Below are positions 29,609 to 38,454 of a stretch of DNA of 64,000 bases, piece after piece; position 1 is the first letter of the stretch; the number at the start of each line of letters is the position of its first letter. The stretch is from Planctomycetota bacterium (lineage in GTDB: Bacteria; Planctomycetota; Phycisphaerae; Phycisphaerales; UBA1924), in contig CAUJHH010000006.1 in assembly GCA_963204725.1 (NCBI GenBank), forward strand, positions 52,093-116,092, in the 5' to 3' direction. The translations under genes were made by a program, and so were the position numbers. The notes beneath the pieces are model-generated. The model worked only from the letters and a program-made list of their open reading frames with translations, had not been told where the DNA came from and made no database searches.

Positions 29609-31300
29609 ATGCCAACCATCTCGCCACCATCGTCAGGACCAACGGCCGGCAGCCGGAATCCAACGTCGAGGCCGCCACTACGCCCCACCTCGCTCATCGG
29701 CGTCGGCTTCCAGACGTACCTCCGCAAGCGCAGGCGACTGCTCGATGATCGCGAGTTCTGGCGAGCGAACACCGCCCGCCTCCAGCGACTCCAGCTCCGG
29801 CGCCTGCTGAACACGGCCTCGCGCACCGAGTTCGGAAGGGCCCACGACTTCGAGAAGATCGGACGCACGCCCGGCGAAGAGATGCTCCGCGCCTACCGAG
29901 CTGCCACACCCATCGCAGACTGGTACGCGTTCAAGGAGACCATCACGCGCATGCGCGAGGGCGCCGAGCCGGATGTCCTCTGGCCGGGCAGGGTCATGGA
30001 CTTCGCCCAGACCAGTGGCACGACCGCCGGCGACAAGTACATCCCCGTCTCCAGGGCGATGCTCCGCTCGAACATGCACGCCTCGTTCGACATCTTCGCC
30101 CATCTCCATCGATTCGGCGTCCCCGCCTCGCGACTCTTCGGCGGCAAGTGCCTCTTCCTCGGCGGCTCCAGCGATCTCTCCACCAACCAGCACGGGGTGC
30201 GCACCGGCGATCTCTCGGGGATCGTCACGCCGCTCATCCGCTGGCCGCTCTCGGAGATCTACGCGCCGGGCAAAGAGATCGCGCTCATGAGCCACTGGCC
30301 CAGCAAGATCGACGCGATGGCACGCGCGTGCATCGACATGGACATGCGCATGGTCAGCGGCATGCCCTCGTGGGGGATCGTGCTCTTCGAGCGCGTGATC
30401 CAACTCGATGCCGAGCGCAGGGGCGGCGAGCGCAGGACCATCCGCGACATCTGGCCACACCTTGAGGTCCTGGTTCACGGCGGCGTGAAGTACGCCCCAT
30501 TCGACGGGCGCGTCCGCCAGGCCTTCAGCGGCTCTCCCGACGGCGACGATATTCCGACCCGGTTCGAGCTCTACCCAGCCTCGGAAGGGTTCATCGCGAT
30601 GCAGGACACGCCAGGCGATCCGGCGTTGCGACTCATGAGCGATGCCGAGATTTTCTACGAGTTTGTGCCGCTTGAGGAGATCGATCGCGCCGATGCCCGT
30701 GCGTTCACGTGCGACCAGGTCGAGAAGGGCCAGCGCTATGTGGTGGTCATGTCCACCTGCGCGGGACTCTGGCGATACATCATCGGTGATGTCGTCGAGT
30801 TTGACACCGTCCCGGGCGGGCCGGACGGCGCGGGAGGGGACGGGCCGTGCCGCCTCCGAATCGTCGGCCGGCATCGCCACTTCATCAACGCCTTCGGCGA
30901 GAATCTGATCGTTGAGCACATCGAGAACGCGGTCGCGGCCGCCGCGCGATCACTCGCTATGGTCGTCGGTGAGTTCACGGCGGCTCCGGTCTATCCCGTG
31001 GGCGGACGCCGTGGCGGCCTGGAACTCGTCGTGGAAGTTGATGAGCATGCTTTCGCACCGATGGCGGAGCGATTCTCGCACGCGTTCGACGCGGAGCTGA
31101 AGCGACAGTGCGTCGACTACGACACCAAGCGAACCGACGATCTCGGCATGGTTGGGCCCACCATCACCCCCGTTCCTATCGGCACCTTCCATCGATGGCT
31201 CGATGCCAAGGGGAAGCTCGGCGGGCAGCACAAGTGTCCGCGATGCGCCAACCATCGCGACATCGTCACCAGCGTGCTCGAATCGCGCGCCGAGGGGTAG
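29609..31300 (+). CDS. GH3-like acyl-adenylating enzyme
   Basis: A 563-residue GH3-family protein. The ATP-binding motif TSGTTAGDKYIP and the later stretch FELYPASEGFIAMQDTP match the conserved GH3 pattern; LWRYIIGDVVEFD and the FINAFGENLIVEHIENAV segment are also typical. Family members adenylate a carboxylate and often join it to an amino acid; plant GH3 enzymes act on auxin and jasmonate. Bacterial homologues have unknown substrates. The gene starts 31 bases after the hydrolase gene, so the two may act in one pathway. ATG at 29609 gives a Pro-rich N-terminus before the folded part. Confidence 0.85.
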   Translation: MPTISPPSSGPTAGSRNPTSRPPLRPTSLIGVGFQTYLRKRRRLLDDREFWRANTARLQRLQLRRLLNTASRTEFGRAHDFEKIGRTPGEEMLRAYRAATPIADWYAFKETITRMREGAEPDVLWPGRVMDFAQTSGTTAGDKYIPVSRAMLRSNMHASFDIFAHLHRFGVPASRLFGGKCLFLGGSSDLSTNQHGVRTGDLSGIVTPLIRWPLSEIYAPGKEIALMSHWPSKIDAMARACIDMDMRMVSGMPSWGIVLFERVIQLDAERRGGERRTIRDIWPHLEVLVHGGVKYAPFDGRVRQAFSGSPDGDDIPTRFELYPASEGFIAMQDTPGDPALRLMSDAEIFYEFVPLEEIDRADARAFTCDQVEKGQRYVVVMSTCAGLWRYIIGDVVEFDTVPGGPDGAGGDGPCRLRIVGRHRHFINAFGENLIVEHIENAVAAAARSLAMVVGEFTAAPVYPVGGRRGGLELVVEVDEHAFAPMAERFSHAFDAELKRQCVDYDTKRTDDLGMVGPTITPVPIGTFHRWLDAKGKLGGQHKCPRCANHRDIVTSVLESRAEG

Positions 31301-31350
31301 ACGCTCCGAGTGCGCATCGCGGCAATCAGCCGCGAGCCCTGCTATCCTCT

Positions 31351-31887
31351 ATGCATATGGAACACGTTCCGAACGCTCGGTCCGTCGGCAAGGCCGCGAT
31401 CGTGCTCCTCGAGCAGTGCGCAGGGTTCATCGAATCGATCCCCGAGCCCGTCTACACGGCGGACGCGACCACGATCCGAGGCGGCACGATCGGGAAGCAC
31501 GTGCGCCACGCGCTCGACCACTTCGCCGCCGCGCTCGGCGGCACCGCGAACCCCGCCCCAATCGACTATGACCATCGGGCGAGGAACGTCCCGATGGAAA
31601 CCGAGCGTGCCTCGGCTCTCGCGACGATCCGCGCCATCCAGGCGCAGATCGGCGCACTCGACGAGGCCGCGATGGCGAGCCCGGTACGGATCCGCGTGAT
31701 GCTCGCGAGCGACGGCTCGGAAGCAGTGCTGCCCTCGACGCTCGTGCGTGAGCTTGCCTTCGCCACCCATCACGCGATCCACCACAACGCGATGATGAAG
31801 ACCATCGCCGCCGAGTTCGGGCTCGAAGTCGGCGACCAGTTTGGAAAGGCGCCCTCCACGCTGAACTTCGAGGCCTCGAATCGCTGA
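31351..31887 (+). CDS. DinB family protein
   Basis: A 178-residue four-helix metal-binding protein. Helix 2 carries HVRHALDH and helix 4 carries FATHHAIHHNAM; these His residues form the usual DinB divalent metal site. DinB proteins include thiol-dependent transferases and damage-inducible proteins of unknown role. ATG at 31351 starts the MHMEHVPNARSV leader; no longer start is supported. It lies between GH3 and NRDE genes on the same strand. Confidence 0.82.
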   Translation: MHMEHVPNARSVGKAAIVLLEQCAGFIESIPEPVYTADATTIRGGTIGKHVRHALDHFAAALGGTANPAPIDYDHRARNVPMETERASALATIRAIQAQIGALDEAAMASPVRIRVMLASDGSEAVLPSTLVRELAFATHHAIHHNAMMKTIAAEFGLEVGDQFGKAPSTLNFEASNR

Positions 31888-31899
31888 GCCAACTTCCCG

Positions 31900-32646
31900 G
31901 TGTGTACCGTCTCCATCATCGCGTTGCGATCGGCCCCGGGCGCATATCGGCTCGTGACCAATCGAGACGAGCAGCGCACTCGCGCAACCGGCGAGGCGCC
32001 GTCGTGGCGGATCCTTGGGGGTGTCAGGGTCGTCGCCCCGCGCGATCCCAACGCGGGAGGCACCTGGGTCGCCACCTCCGAACGCGGCCAGACGCTCTGC
32101 ATCCTCAACGGAAATCTGGAACCGCCTCCGGCCCCGCCCCCTCGACCCCAGTCTCGTGGGTCGCTCATCGGTTTGCTGATGCCGCTCGGCTCGAACGAGG
32201 CAGCTCTCGACAGACTCAGACAGATGGACCTCTCGCCGTTTCCACCGTTCCGCCTGGTCGGCGTCGAACCGACGCCCGCTGGGCCGCACCTCTTCGATGC
32301 CTTCTGGAATCGGCGGGCACTCGTCGCGACGGTCGATCACTCGCTCCCGGTCTGCTTTGTAAGCTCTGGCCTCGGTGATTCGGCAGTCTCGCCCAGATTG
32401 CCGCTGTTCAAAGAGATCGTTGTTCCCCATCCAACCGTGGCATCCCAGGACGCCTATCACGCCCACACATGGCCGGAACGTCCGGAAATAAGTGTCCTCA
32501 TGAAGCGCAGGGACGCGATGACCGTGAGCGTCACGAGTATCTGTGTCGAGCCCGTGCCGAACTCAGCGGCACGCGTCAATGTGGACCATTGGTCGATCGA
32601 AGACAACACCCATTCACCTCTGGCGTCGGCCGGGCACATCGGCTAA
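31900..32646 (+). CDS. NRDE (TANGO2-like) family protein
   Basis: A 248-residue NRDE protein. The family start MCT and the NRDE motif (LVTNRDEQRTR, residues 19-29) are present, as is GGTWVATSERGQTLCILN; the Cys directly after the start is characteristic of the Ntn-hydrolase-like fold. The function of bacterial members is unknown; eukaryotic TANGO2 is linked to heme and lipid metabolism. GTG at 31900 is the only codon that places Cys at position 2, which decides the start. It follows dinB by 12 bases. Confidence 0.88.
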   Translation: MCTVSIIALRSAPGAYRLVTNRDEQRTRATGEAPSWRILGGVRVVAPRDPNAGGTWVATSERGQTLCILNGNLEPPPAPPPRPQSRGSLIGLLMPLGSNEAALDRLRQMDLSPFPPFRLVGVEPTPAGPHLFDAFWNRRALVATVDHSLPVCFVSSGLGDSAVSPRLPLFKEIVVPHPTVASQDAYHAHTWPERPEISVLMKRRDAMTVSVTSICVEPVPNSAARVNVDHWSIEDNTHSPLASAGHIG

Positions 32647-32677
32647 CGTCCATGCTGGTTGACTGCTTGACCACCAC

Positions 32678-34312
32678 ATGAGAGTTGTCCTGCTCCATTC
32701 CGAGATTCCCGGCGACGCCGCCGACGCTGGCACACTCGTCGGGCTGCTCGCGAGCGCAAACCACGAGGTGCTGAACATCGGCGTCCCAAGGTCGCTGGAC
32801 GCCCTGTTGGGCGTTGCCTCCGAGTCCCGCTGCCACCAATTGCGTGACAGGCCGGGCGATGCCGAAGCGTCGATTCGCGCTTTCGCGCCGGACGCGATCG
32901 CCTGCCTCTCCTCGGGCGAGGCGATGGCGCAGATGGTCCGGTCGGAAGCGAAGGACAAGACCCGAATCCTGCTCGATGCCACCGACGTGGCGCAAGACCA
33001 TCGTGCCCGGTGCGAGGCTGTCGCCGACGCGGTTCTCGGCGCGGGCGCCGCGGCTCGCCTGCGGAACCAGTGGAACGCCGCGAGACTTCAGCGCGAGGCC
33101 GCCGCGAGTCGAGCGACGGTGGGCGATGCCGCGGGCCTCATCGACGACGCCTGCACGGGCGCAATCGGCCGCATCGCCGAGGGACTCGAGCGTTCAGCCG
33201 AGCTCAAGGGGATCGCCCAGCTCATCTCGACTTTGCAGCACGCGCTCGAACGCCAGGCCGCGGACAACGCCGACCTCCAGACGCAGCTCGAGGCCCGCGG
33301 CGCGACGATCAAGGAACGCGACGAGCAGATCACGACGCTGCGTGCCCAGGTCTCCTCAATCGGAGTCCAGCTCGACCGCATGCACCGGCTTGGCGCGGAC
33401 CTGCAGGACGCCCACCGTGTCGCGGGACAGCTCAAGGAGCGTCTGGAAAAGCTCCAGTCCGGAGATGCCCTCGCGATCCCCAAGGACGAACTCGAGGAAC
33501 TGCGTGCAAAGGCGATCCAGGCCCAGACGCTCGCCGCCCGAGTGAATGAGGTCGGCGCAGACCTTCAGCGCGTCCATGTCGTCGCTGGCGAGCTCCGTAC
33601 ATCTCTCTCGGCACGCGAAGCGGAAGTCGCCGCCGCCCGTGTGCAGATCGAGGATCTGCGCGAGCAGGTCCGCAACTTGCACGGGCTCGGCTCCGAACTC
33701 CACCGGATCCACGGTGTCGCCGGAGACCTCAAGGCCCAGCTTGAGATCCGCACCGCGCGTGTCGCCGAGCTCTCGCGTGAAGTAGATGCCCAGCGAGACC
33801 AGATCGAGACATCAAGGCGAGAACTCCGCGAGGCAGATCTTCGGGCCGCCACCGCCAACGCGACGGCTCTGGTTGAGACCGGTCGCGCCGCGCGCATCGC
33901 CGAGGAACTCGGGCGCGTGCAGCAGTCCGTGATCCAGGCCCAGGCCCGCGCAGAGACGCTTCGCAACGATCTCTCGCGAGCCCGCACCGACCGGGACGCG
34001 CTGGACGCCCTCGTCAGCGCGCGAGATGGAGAACTCGTCCAGATTCGTGCCGCCCTGGCCGCTGAAGGCAAGTCGCACCGCGAGAGTCTGGCGGCGCGCG
34101 ACCGTGCGATGGCCAACGCCGCCACGCTCCGGCGTGAGAACGCCACGCTTCGCCAGCGCGTCTCCGACCTCCTCGCCTCTCGCTGGCGCAAGCTCGGGCA
34201 GCGAATGGGCATCGCGATGTCGCTTCCGTGGGAGAAGGAGCTGCGAGAGGTGAAGCCCGCCGCGCTGAACCCGCGCCAGCCAGCACACACCGAGCGGACC
34301 GGGAAGGCATGA
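32678..34312 (+). CDS. coiled-coil protein of polysaccharide region, with three internal repeats
   Basis: A 544-residue protein whose N-terminal 130 residues look like a truncated Rossmann-type domain (RVVLLHSEIPGDAADAGTLVGLL; DAIACLSSGEAMAQM), and whose rest (about 180-520) is a long charged coiled coil. Three copies of one short motif break the coil: LGADLQDAHRVAGQLKERL (238), VGADLQRVHVVAGELRTSL (292) and LGSELHRIHGVAGDLKAQL (337). The C-terminus SRWRKLGQRMGIAM is a motif also seen at the end of the GT4 domain downstream. Its stop overlaps the start of the GT2-GT4 gene (ATGA), so the two are coupled. A scaffold or chain-length ruler is a guess from context. Confidence 0.8.
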   Translation: MRVVLLHSEIPGDAADAGTLVGLLASANHEVLNIGVPRSLDALLGVASESRCHQLRDRPGDAEASIRAFAPDAIACLSSGEAMAQMVRSEAKDKTRILLDATDVAQDHRARCEAVADAVLGAGAAARLRNQWNAARLQREAAASRATVGDAAGLIDDACTGAIGRIAEGLERSAELKGIAQLISTLQHALERQAADNADLQTQLEARGATIKERDEQITTLRAQVSSIGVQLDRMHRLGADLQDAHRVAGQLKERLEKLQSGDALAIPKDELEELRAKAIQAQTLAARVNEVGADLQRVHVVAGELRTSLSAREAEVAAARVQIEDLREQVRNLHGLGSELHRIHGVAGDLKAQLEIRTARVAELSREVDAQRDQIETSRRELREADLRAATANATALVETGRAARIAEELGRVQQSVIQAQARAETLRNDLSRARTDRDALDALVSARDGELVQIRAALAAEGKSHRESLAARDRAMANAATLRRENATLRQRVSDLLASRWRKLGQRMGIAMSLPWEKELREVKPAALNPRQPAHTERTGKA

Positions 34313-36903
34313 CAGTTCCAGCGAATCAATCATCGGATGGTGCCCCGCCCGAGCGCGGCCCCGCAAAGCCCGTCGCCCGCACCGGCTGGCCGCATGTCGC
34401 CGTCGCGCAGGCCCCGCTCCCCCCGACACTTCCCGATGGCTCGCCATGGCCCCGCATCTCGATCGTGACCCCGACGTTCAATCAGGGGCCGTACATCGAG
34501 GAGACGCTCCTCTCCGTCCAGAACCAGGGCTATCCCAACGTTGAGCACATCGTGATCGATGGCGCTTCGACCGACCAGACAGCCGAGATCCTCGAGCGAC
34601 ACCGCGGCCGGCTCGCGCACATCGTCTCGGAGAAGGATCGCGGGCAATCCGATGCCATCAACAAGGGCATGCGCCTCGCGACCGGCGAGATCGTGACGTG
34701 GCTCAACTCCGACGACATGCTCGCGCCCGGCGCGCTCCGCGCGATCGCGCTGGCCTTCTGGCGCGACAAGCCCGACATGATCGCAGGAGTCTGCGAGCTC
34801 TATCGCGAGGGCGAGCTCGTTCAGCGTCACCTCACATCATGCTCCAACGGCCCGCTCCCCATCGCCGATCTCCTCGATCTGGAAGGGTGCTGGCTCCGGG
34901 GCCAGTTTTTCTACCAGCCCGAGGTGATGTTCACCCGCGATCTCTGGGAGCGTGCGGGCGCGCACGTCCGTGAGGACGCCTTCTACAGCATGGACTACGA
35001 GATGTGGCTGCGATTCGCGCACGCGGGCGCGAAGCTCAAGGTCATCTCCAGCCCCGTTGCGCACTACCGCGTGCACGAGGCACAGAAAACCGCCGTCGCC
35101 AGCGACTACCAGTCCGAACTCCCCGGAGTCCGCGACGCGTTCGCCTCCGAGCGATCCCTGACGCCTCCCCCGGCGCGATCGCCCGGCCGCGACCGGATCA
35201 GAGTCGTTCTCTTCAACGATATCGGCTACACCTACGGTGCAGGCATCGCCCATCGTCGCGTCGGCGCGACCTTCGCCGCCATGGGCCACGACGTCGTCTC
35301 GCTCGCCGCGACGACCGTCCACCCCACACGCGAACAGACCCGAATCGGCGCCGAGTCCGTCCTCGAACAGATCGAGCGTCACAATCCCGACCTGGTCGTT
35401 GTCGGCAACCTCCACGGCGCGGGCGTCGGTGCCGAGACCCTCGGCCTCATCGCCTCGCGATTCCACACGCTCTTCGTCATGCACGATCTCTGGCTCGTGA
35501 CCGGGCGATGCGCCTACACCGGCGGCTGCTCCGCCTATCTCAGCGGCTGCTCCGAGGCCTGCACCTGCCCCGGCGGATACCCAGCACTCGCGCCCGACCA
35601 GATTGCGCCCATGTGGAACGCCAAGCGTCGCGTGCTCTCCTCATCCGGCAAGCTCGTTGTCGCCGGCGACAGCCGCCACGTGGCGCAGGTCGCCGCGCAC
35701 GCGATCGCCTCCGATCCCCTCTGCGAGCTGACCGGCACGCGTCCGCCCGTTTCGTGGCTGAAGTACGGCTTCGAGACCGACGTGCTCAAGCCGCGCGATA
35801 AACACCTTTGCCGTGAGCTGCTCGGTCTACCCCAGGATCGATTCATCGTGCTCTCCAGCGCATCATCGCTGGATGACACGCGCAAGGGGCTCTCGCACCT
35901 CGCCGAAGCGATGCAATCGCTCGCGCTCCCCGACGCCCTTGTGGTCTGTGTCGGCCACCTCGCGGCCGATCAGGCCCCGCCTATACCCGGCATGCGGGCC
36001 ATGGGGTACATGGACGACCCGCAGCGCCTGGCGATGCTCTACAGCGCGTGCGACGTCTTTGTCGGTCCATCGCTCGAAGAGGCGTTCGGTCAGGTCTTCG
36101 TCGAGGCGGCCGCCTGTGGCACGCCGGCCATCGGCTATCCGATCGACGGCGTCCCCGAGGCGATCACCCATGGCGTCACCGGGCTCGTCGCCGAGCGAGT
36201 GGACCCCGCATCTCTCGCCGATGCGATCGGCACCCTCTACCACGATGCCGAACTCCGGGCTCGGCTCTCCGCGCTCGGACCGATCCACGTCCGCAACGAG
36301 TGGTCGATGGTCGCCGCCGCACACCGGCTCGTCGAACTCCTGCGAGACTCGGGCCTTGAGAGGCGACTGAATCTCGGAAGAAAGCTCGGCATCGCGCTCA
36401 ACACGCCTCCTCTCGCCGAGCCCACTCGCGTCGCGTCAGTCGAGCCCGGGTGGCGCGCGGTCAGCGGCTTTGACCACTGGGAGGGGCCGTACCCGGAGCA
36501 GGGATTGCCCCGGTGCCGGTGGATCCTTGGCCCCATCGCTCGCTTCGAGGTCGATGTCGGCGAGGCCGGCCCACACCGGATCGTGATCCGTTATCGCAAC
36601 TTCGAGACCGGCCAGCGCGTCCGCCTCGTGAGCGAACGGGGCACGATCGCCGAGCACGAGGTGCCCTCGACCGCGCCGGGTCAGAAGCCGGCCATCGCGT
36701 TCAACACCACGCTCAAGAAGGGCGTGAACGCGCTCGAACTTCACGTCTGGCACTGGCGTCCCGGCTCCAGGCCGATGTCGCTGCTGGTGACGAATGTTCG
36801 CGCGATCCCAACCCACGCGCTGCCCAAGGCACCGGCCGCAGCGAAGCGCCCCGCGGTCGCTGCCGAGGCCAAGCCCAGGCCAACATCGGCTCGCGCCGAC
36901 TGA
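34309..36903 (+). CDS. two-domain glycosyltransferase (GT2 + GT4) with C-terminal beta domain
   Basis: An 864-residue fusion. Residues about 50-280 are a GT2 (GT-A fold) domain: ISIVTPTFNQGPYIEETLLS, the nucleotide-sugar loop ending in WLNSDDMLAPG, and acceptor loop MDYEMWLRFA. Residues about 300-700 are a GT4 (GT-B) domain with the Cys-rich insert CAYTGGCSAYLSGCSEACTC and the catalytic EX7E-type stretch PSLEEAFGQVFVEAAACGTP. The last 130 residues form a beta-rich domain (EAGPHRIVIRYRNFETGQRVRLV) that may bind sugar. It could add two residues in one polymer step. ATG at 34309, with GGGAAGG just upstream, is coupled to the coiled-coil gene. Confidence 0.88.
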   Translation: MTVPANQSSDGAPPERGPAKPVARTGWPHVAVAQAPLPPTLPDGSPWPRISIVTPTFNQGPYIEETLLSVQNQGYPNVEHIVIDGASTDQTAEILERHRGRLAHIVSEKDRGQSDAINKGMRLATGEIVTWLNSDDMLAPGALRAIALAFWRDKPDMIAGVCELYREGELVQRHLTSCSNGPLPIADLLDLEGCWLRGQFFYQPEVMFTRDLWERAGAHVREDAFYSMDYEMWLRFAHAGAKLKVISSPVAHYRVHEAQKTAVASDYQSELPGVRDAFASERSLTPPPARSPGRDRIRVVLFNDIGYTYGAGIAHRRVGATFAAMGHDVVSLAATTVHPTREQTRIGAESVLEQIERHNPDLVVVGNLHGAGVGAETLGLIASRFHTLFVMHDLWLVTGRCAYTGGCSAYLSGCSEACTCPGGYPALAPDQIAPMWNAKRRVLSSSGKLVVAGDSRHVAQVAAHAIASDPLCELTGTRPPVSWLKYGFETDVLKPRDKHLCRELLGLPQDRFIVLSSASSLDDTRKGLSHLAEAMQSLALPDALVVCVGHLAADQAPPIPGMRAMGYMDDPQRLAMLYSACDVFVGPSLEEAFGQVFVEAAACGTPAIGYPIDGVPEAITHGVTGLVAERVDPASLADAIGTLYHDAELRARLSALGPIHVRNEWSMVAAAHRLVELLRDSGLERRLNLGRKLGIALNTPPLAEPTRVASVEPGWRAVSGFDHWEGPYPEQGLPRCRWILGPIARFEVDVGEAGPHRIVIRYRNFETGQRVRLVSERGTIAEHEVPSTAPGQKPAIAFNTTLKKGVNALELHVWHWRPGSRPMSLLVTNVRAIPTHALPKAPAAAKRPAVAAEAKPRPTSARAD

Positions 36904-36925
36904 ATCCAACCCGAGTTTCGATCAA

Positions 36926-36941
36926 CGCGGGTGTGCCCGCG
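36926..36941. terminator. candidate hairpin between convergent GT and nuoH
   Basis: CGCGGG, TGTG loop, CCCGCG form a perfect 6-bp stem in the 47-base gap between the stop codons of the GT fusion (plus) and nuoH (minus). No T-run follows; bidirectional termination is inferred from position. Confidence 0.4.
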
Positions 36942-36950
36942 CGCACCGGC

Positions 36951-38291
36951 TCAGAGCACCGGCAGCGAGCCCTCGTAAGGGCGATCTTCGAGCGCGACCG
37001 GATCCGTCGGCGACGTCTTCACGTCGTGTCCCTCAGGAGCGAAGAACCGAGAGCCGGCCAGACGCAGCTTGCGGTTTGGCTCGTTGCGGGGGAGACGGGG
37101 AAGCACGAACATCATGAGAGCGACGACCGCTCCGTTGGCAAGGGTCATCGAGAACACGTCCGTCATCCGCAGGTAGACCATGACGCTCGTCGCGACGACG
37201 ATCACCAGCGACAGCGGGATCACGCCCTGCCACGCGACCTGCATGATCTGGTCGAAGCGGAAACGCGGAAGCGTCCAGCGGATCACCATCATGAAGGCGA
37301 TCAGCGACAGGATCTTCCCGTAGAAGACGCCGAACTTGGCCAGCACGATCAGGATGCTCGACGTCTGATTGGGGAGTAGGTTGTGGAACGGCGCGATGTC
37401 CCAGCCGCCCAGGAACAGGAGCGCGAACAGCCCGCAGCTCGTGAACATGTGGGCGTACTCCGCGAGGAAGTACATCGCGAATCGCATCGCCGAGTATTCG
37501 GTGTGGTACCCGCCGACCAGCTCGCTCTCGGCCTCCGCGATGTCAAAGGGAGCCCGATTGGCCTCCGCGAGAATCGCGATGAAGAAGATCACACACGCCA
37601 GCGGCTGGCTGAACACCAGCCACCCGTGCTCAAGCTGATATCCGATGATCCGGTCCGGCGTGAGCGAGCCGACCATCAGCAGCACCGCCAGCAGCGAGAG
37701 CCCCAGCGGGATCTCGTAGGAGATCATCTGCGCCGTCGCTCGCATCCCGCCCAGAAACGAGTACTTGCTGTTGCTCGCCCAGCCGCCCAGCGACACCCCG
37801 TACACGCCCACGGACGCGACCGCGAGCATGTAGATGATCCCGACGTTGATGTTCGCGCCGGCCACATGCACCGGCCCCCCGGCGATGGTTCCGATGAACG
37901 GGAGTGTGAACTCCGGCATCACCCACACCCCGCCGAGCGGAAGGATCACAAAGCCCATCAGCGCGGGAATGATCGAGAACATCGGCCCCAGCGTGAAGAG
38001 GAGCCTGTCCACACCAGACGGCGTGTAGTCCTCCTTCAGAAGGAACTTGAGCCCGTCCGCGAGCGGCTGGCCCAGCCCCCAGAATCCGAACCCGAACGTC
38101 AGCTTCTTCAGGATCGGAAGCCCGAAGTCAAAGCCCACCCGGTTCGGACCTACCCGGTCCTGGATATACGCCGAGATCTTCCGCTCAAGATAGATGAGAT
38201 ACGCCACCGTCAGCAGGATCACGTGGACAGCCACGAGAATCACGACCAAGTTGACGATCAGCTGCCCGGTGACGATCTTGCTCAGGTCCAT
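36951..38291 (-). CDS. nuoH: NADH-quinone oxidoreductase subunit H
   Basis: A 446-residue membrane subunit of complex I, located next to the quinone site. Family blocks are clear: YLERKISAYIQDRVGPNRVGF, QPLADGLKFLLKEDYTPSG, SYEIPLGLSLLAVLLMVGSL, NRAPFDIAEAESELVGGYHTEYS (the conserved E/G loop) and LPRFRFDQIMQVAWQGVIPLSL. It is longer than E. coli NuoH, mostly in a C-terminal extension. No other nuo gene is in the window, so the complex I genes are dispersed. It converges on the GT fusion. Confidence 0.94.
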   Translation of the reverse strand: MDLSKIVTGQLIVNLVVILVAVHVILLTVAYLIYLERKISAYIQDRVGPNRVGFDFGLPILKKLTFGFGFWGLGQPLADGLKFLLKEDYTPSGVDRLLFTLGPMFSIIPALMGFVILPLGGVWVMPEFTLPFIGTIAGGPVHVAGANINVGIIYMLAVASVGVYGVSLGGWASNSKYSFLGGMRATAQMISYEIPLGLSLLAVLLMVGSLTPDRIIGYQLEHGWLVFSQPLACVIFFIAILAEANRAPFDIAEAESELVGGYHTEYSAMRFAMYFLAEYAHMFTSCGLFALLFLGGWDIAPFHNLLPNQTSSILIVLAKFGVFYGKILSLIAFMMVIRWTLPRFRFDQIMQVAWQGVIPLSLVIVVATSVMVYLRMTDVFSMTLANGAVVALMMFVLPRLPRNEPNRKLRLAGSRFFAPEGHDVKTSPTDPVALEDRPYEGSLPVL

Positions 38292-38454
38292 AAGGGCCTG
38301 ATGCTAGTGCGGCTCCTGATCGGTGGAAAGCCCCCTCCCAGGATCTCGAACGGGTTTGCCGGATCCCAGCCGAACTCGGGTGTGCCGCTCCCGGAGCCGG
38401 TGATTGCCACGCCACCGCCCAAATCGGGCCCAAGTCTGATTCCCGCACAGTCGC

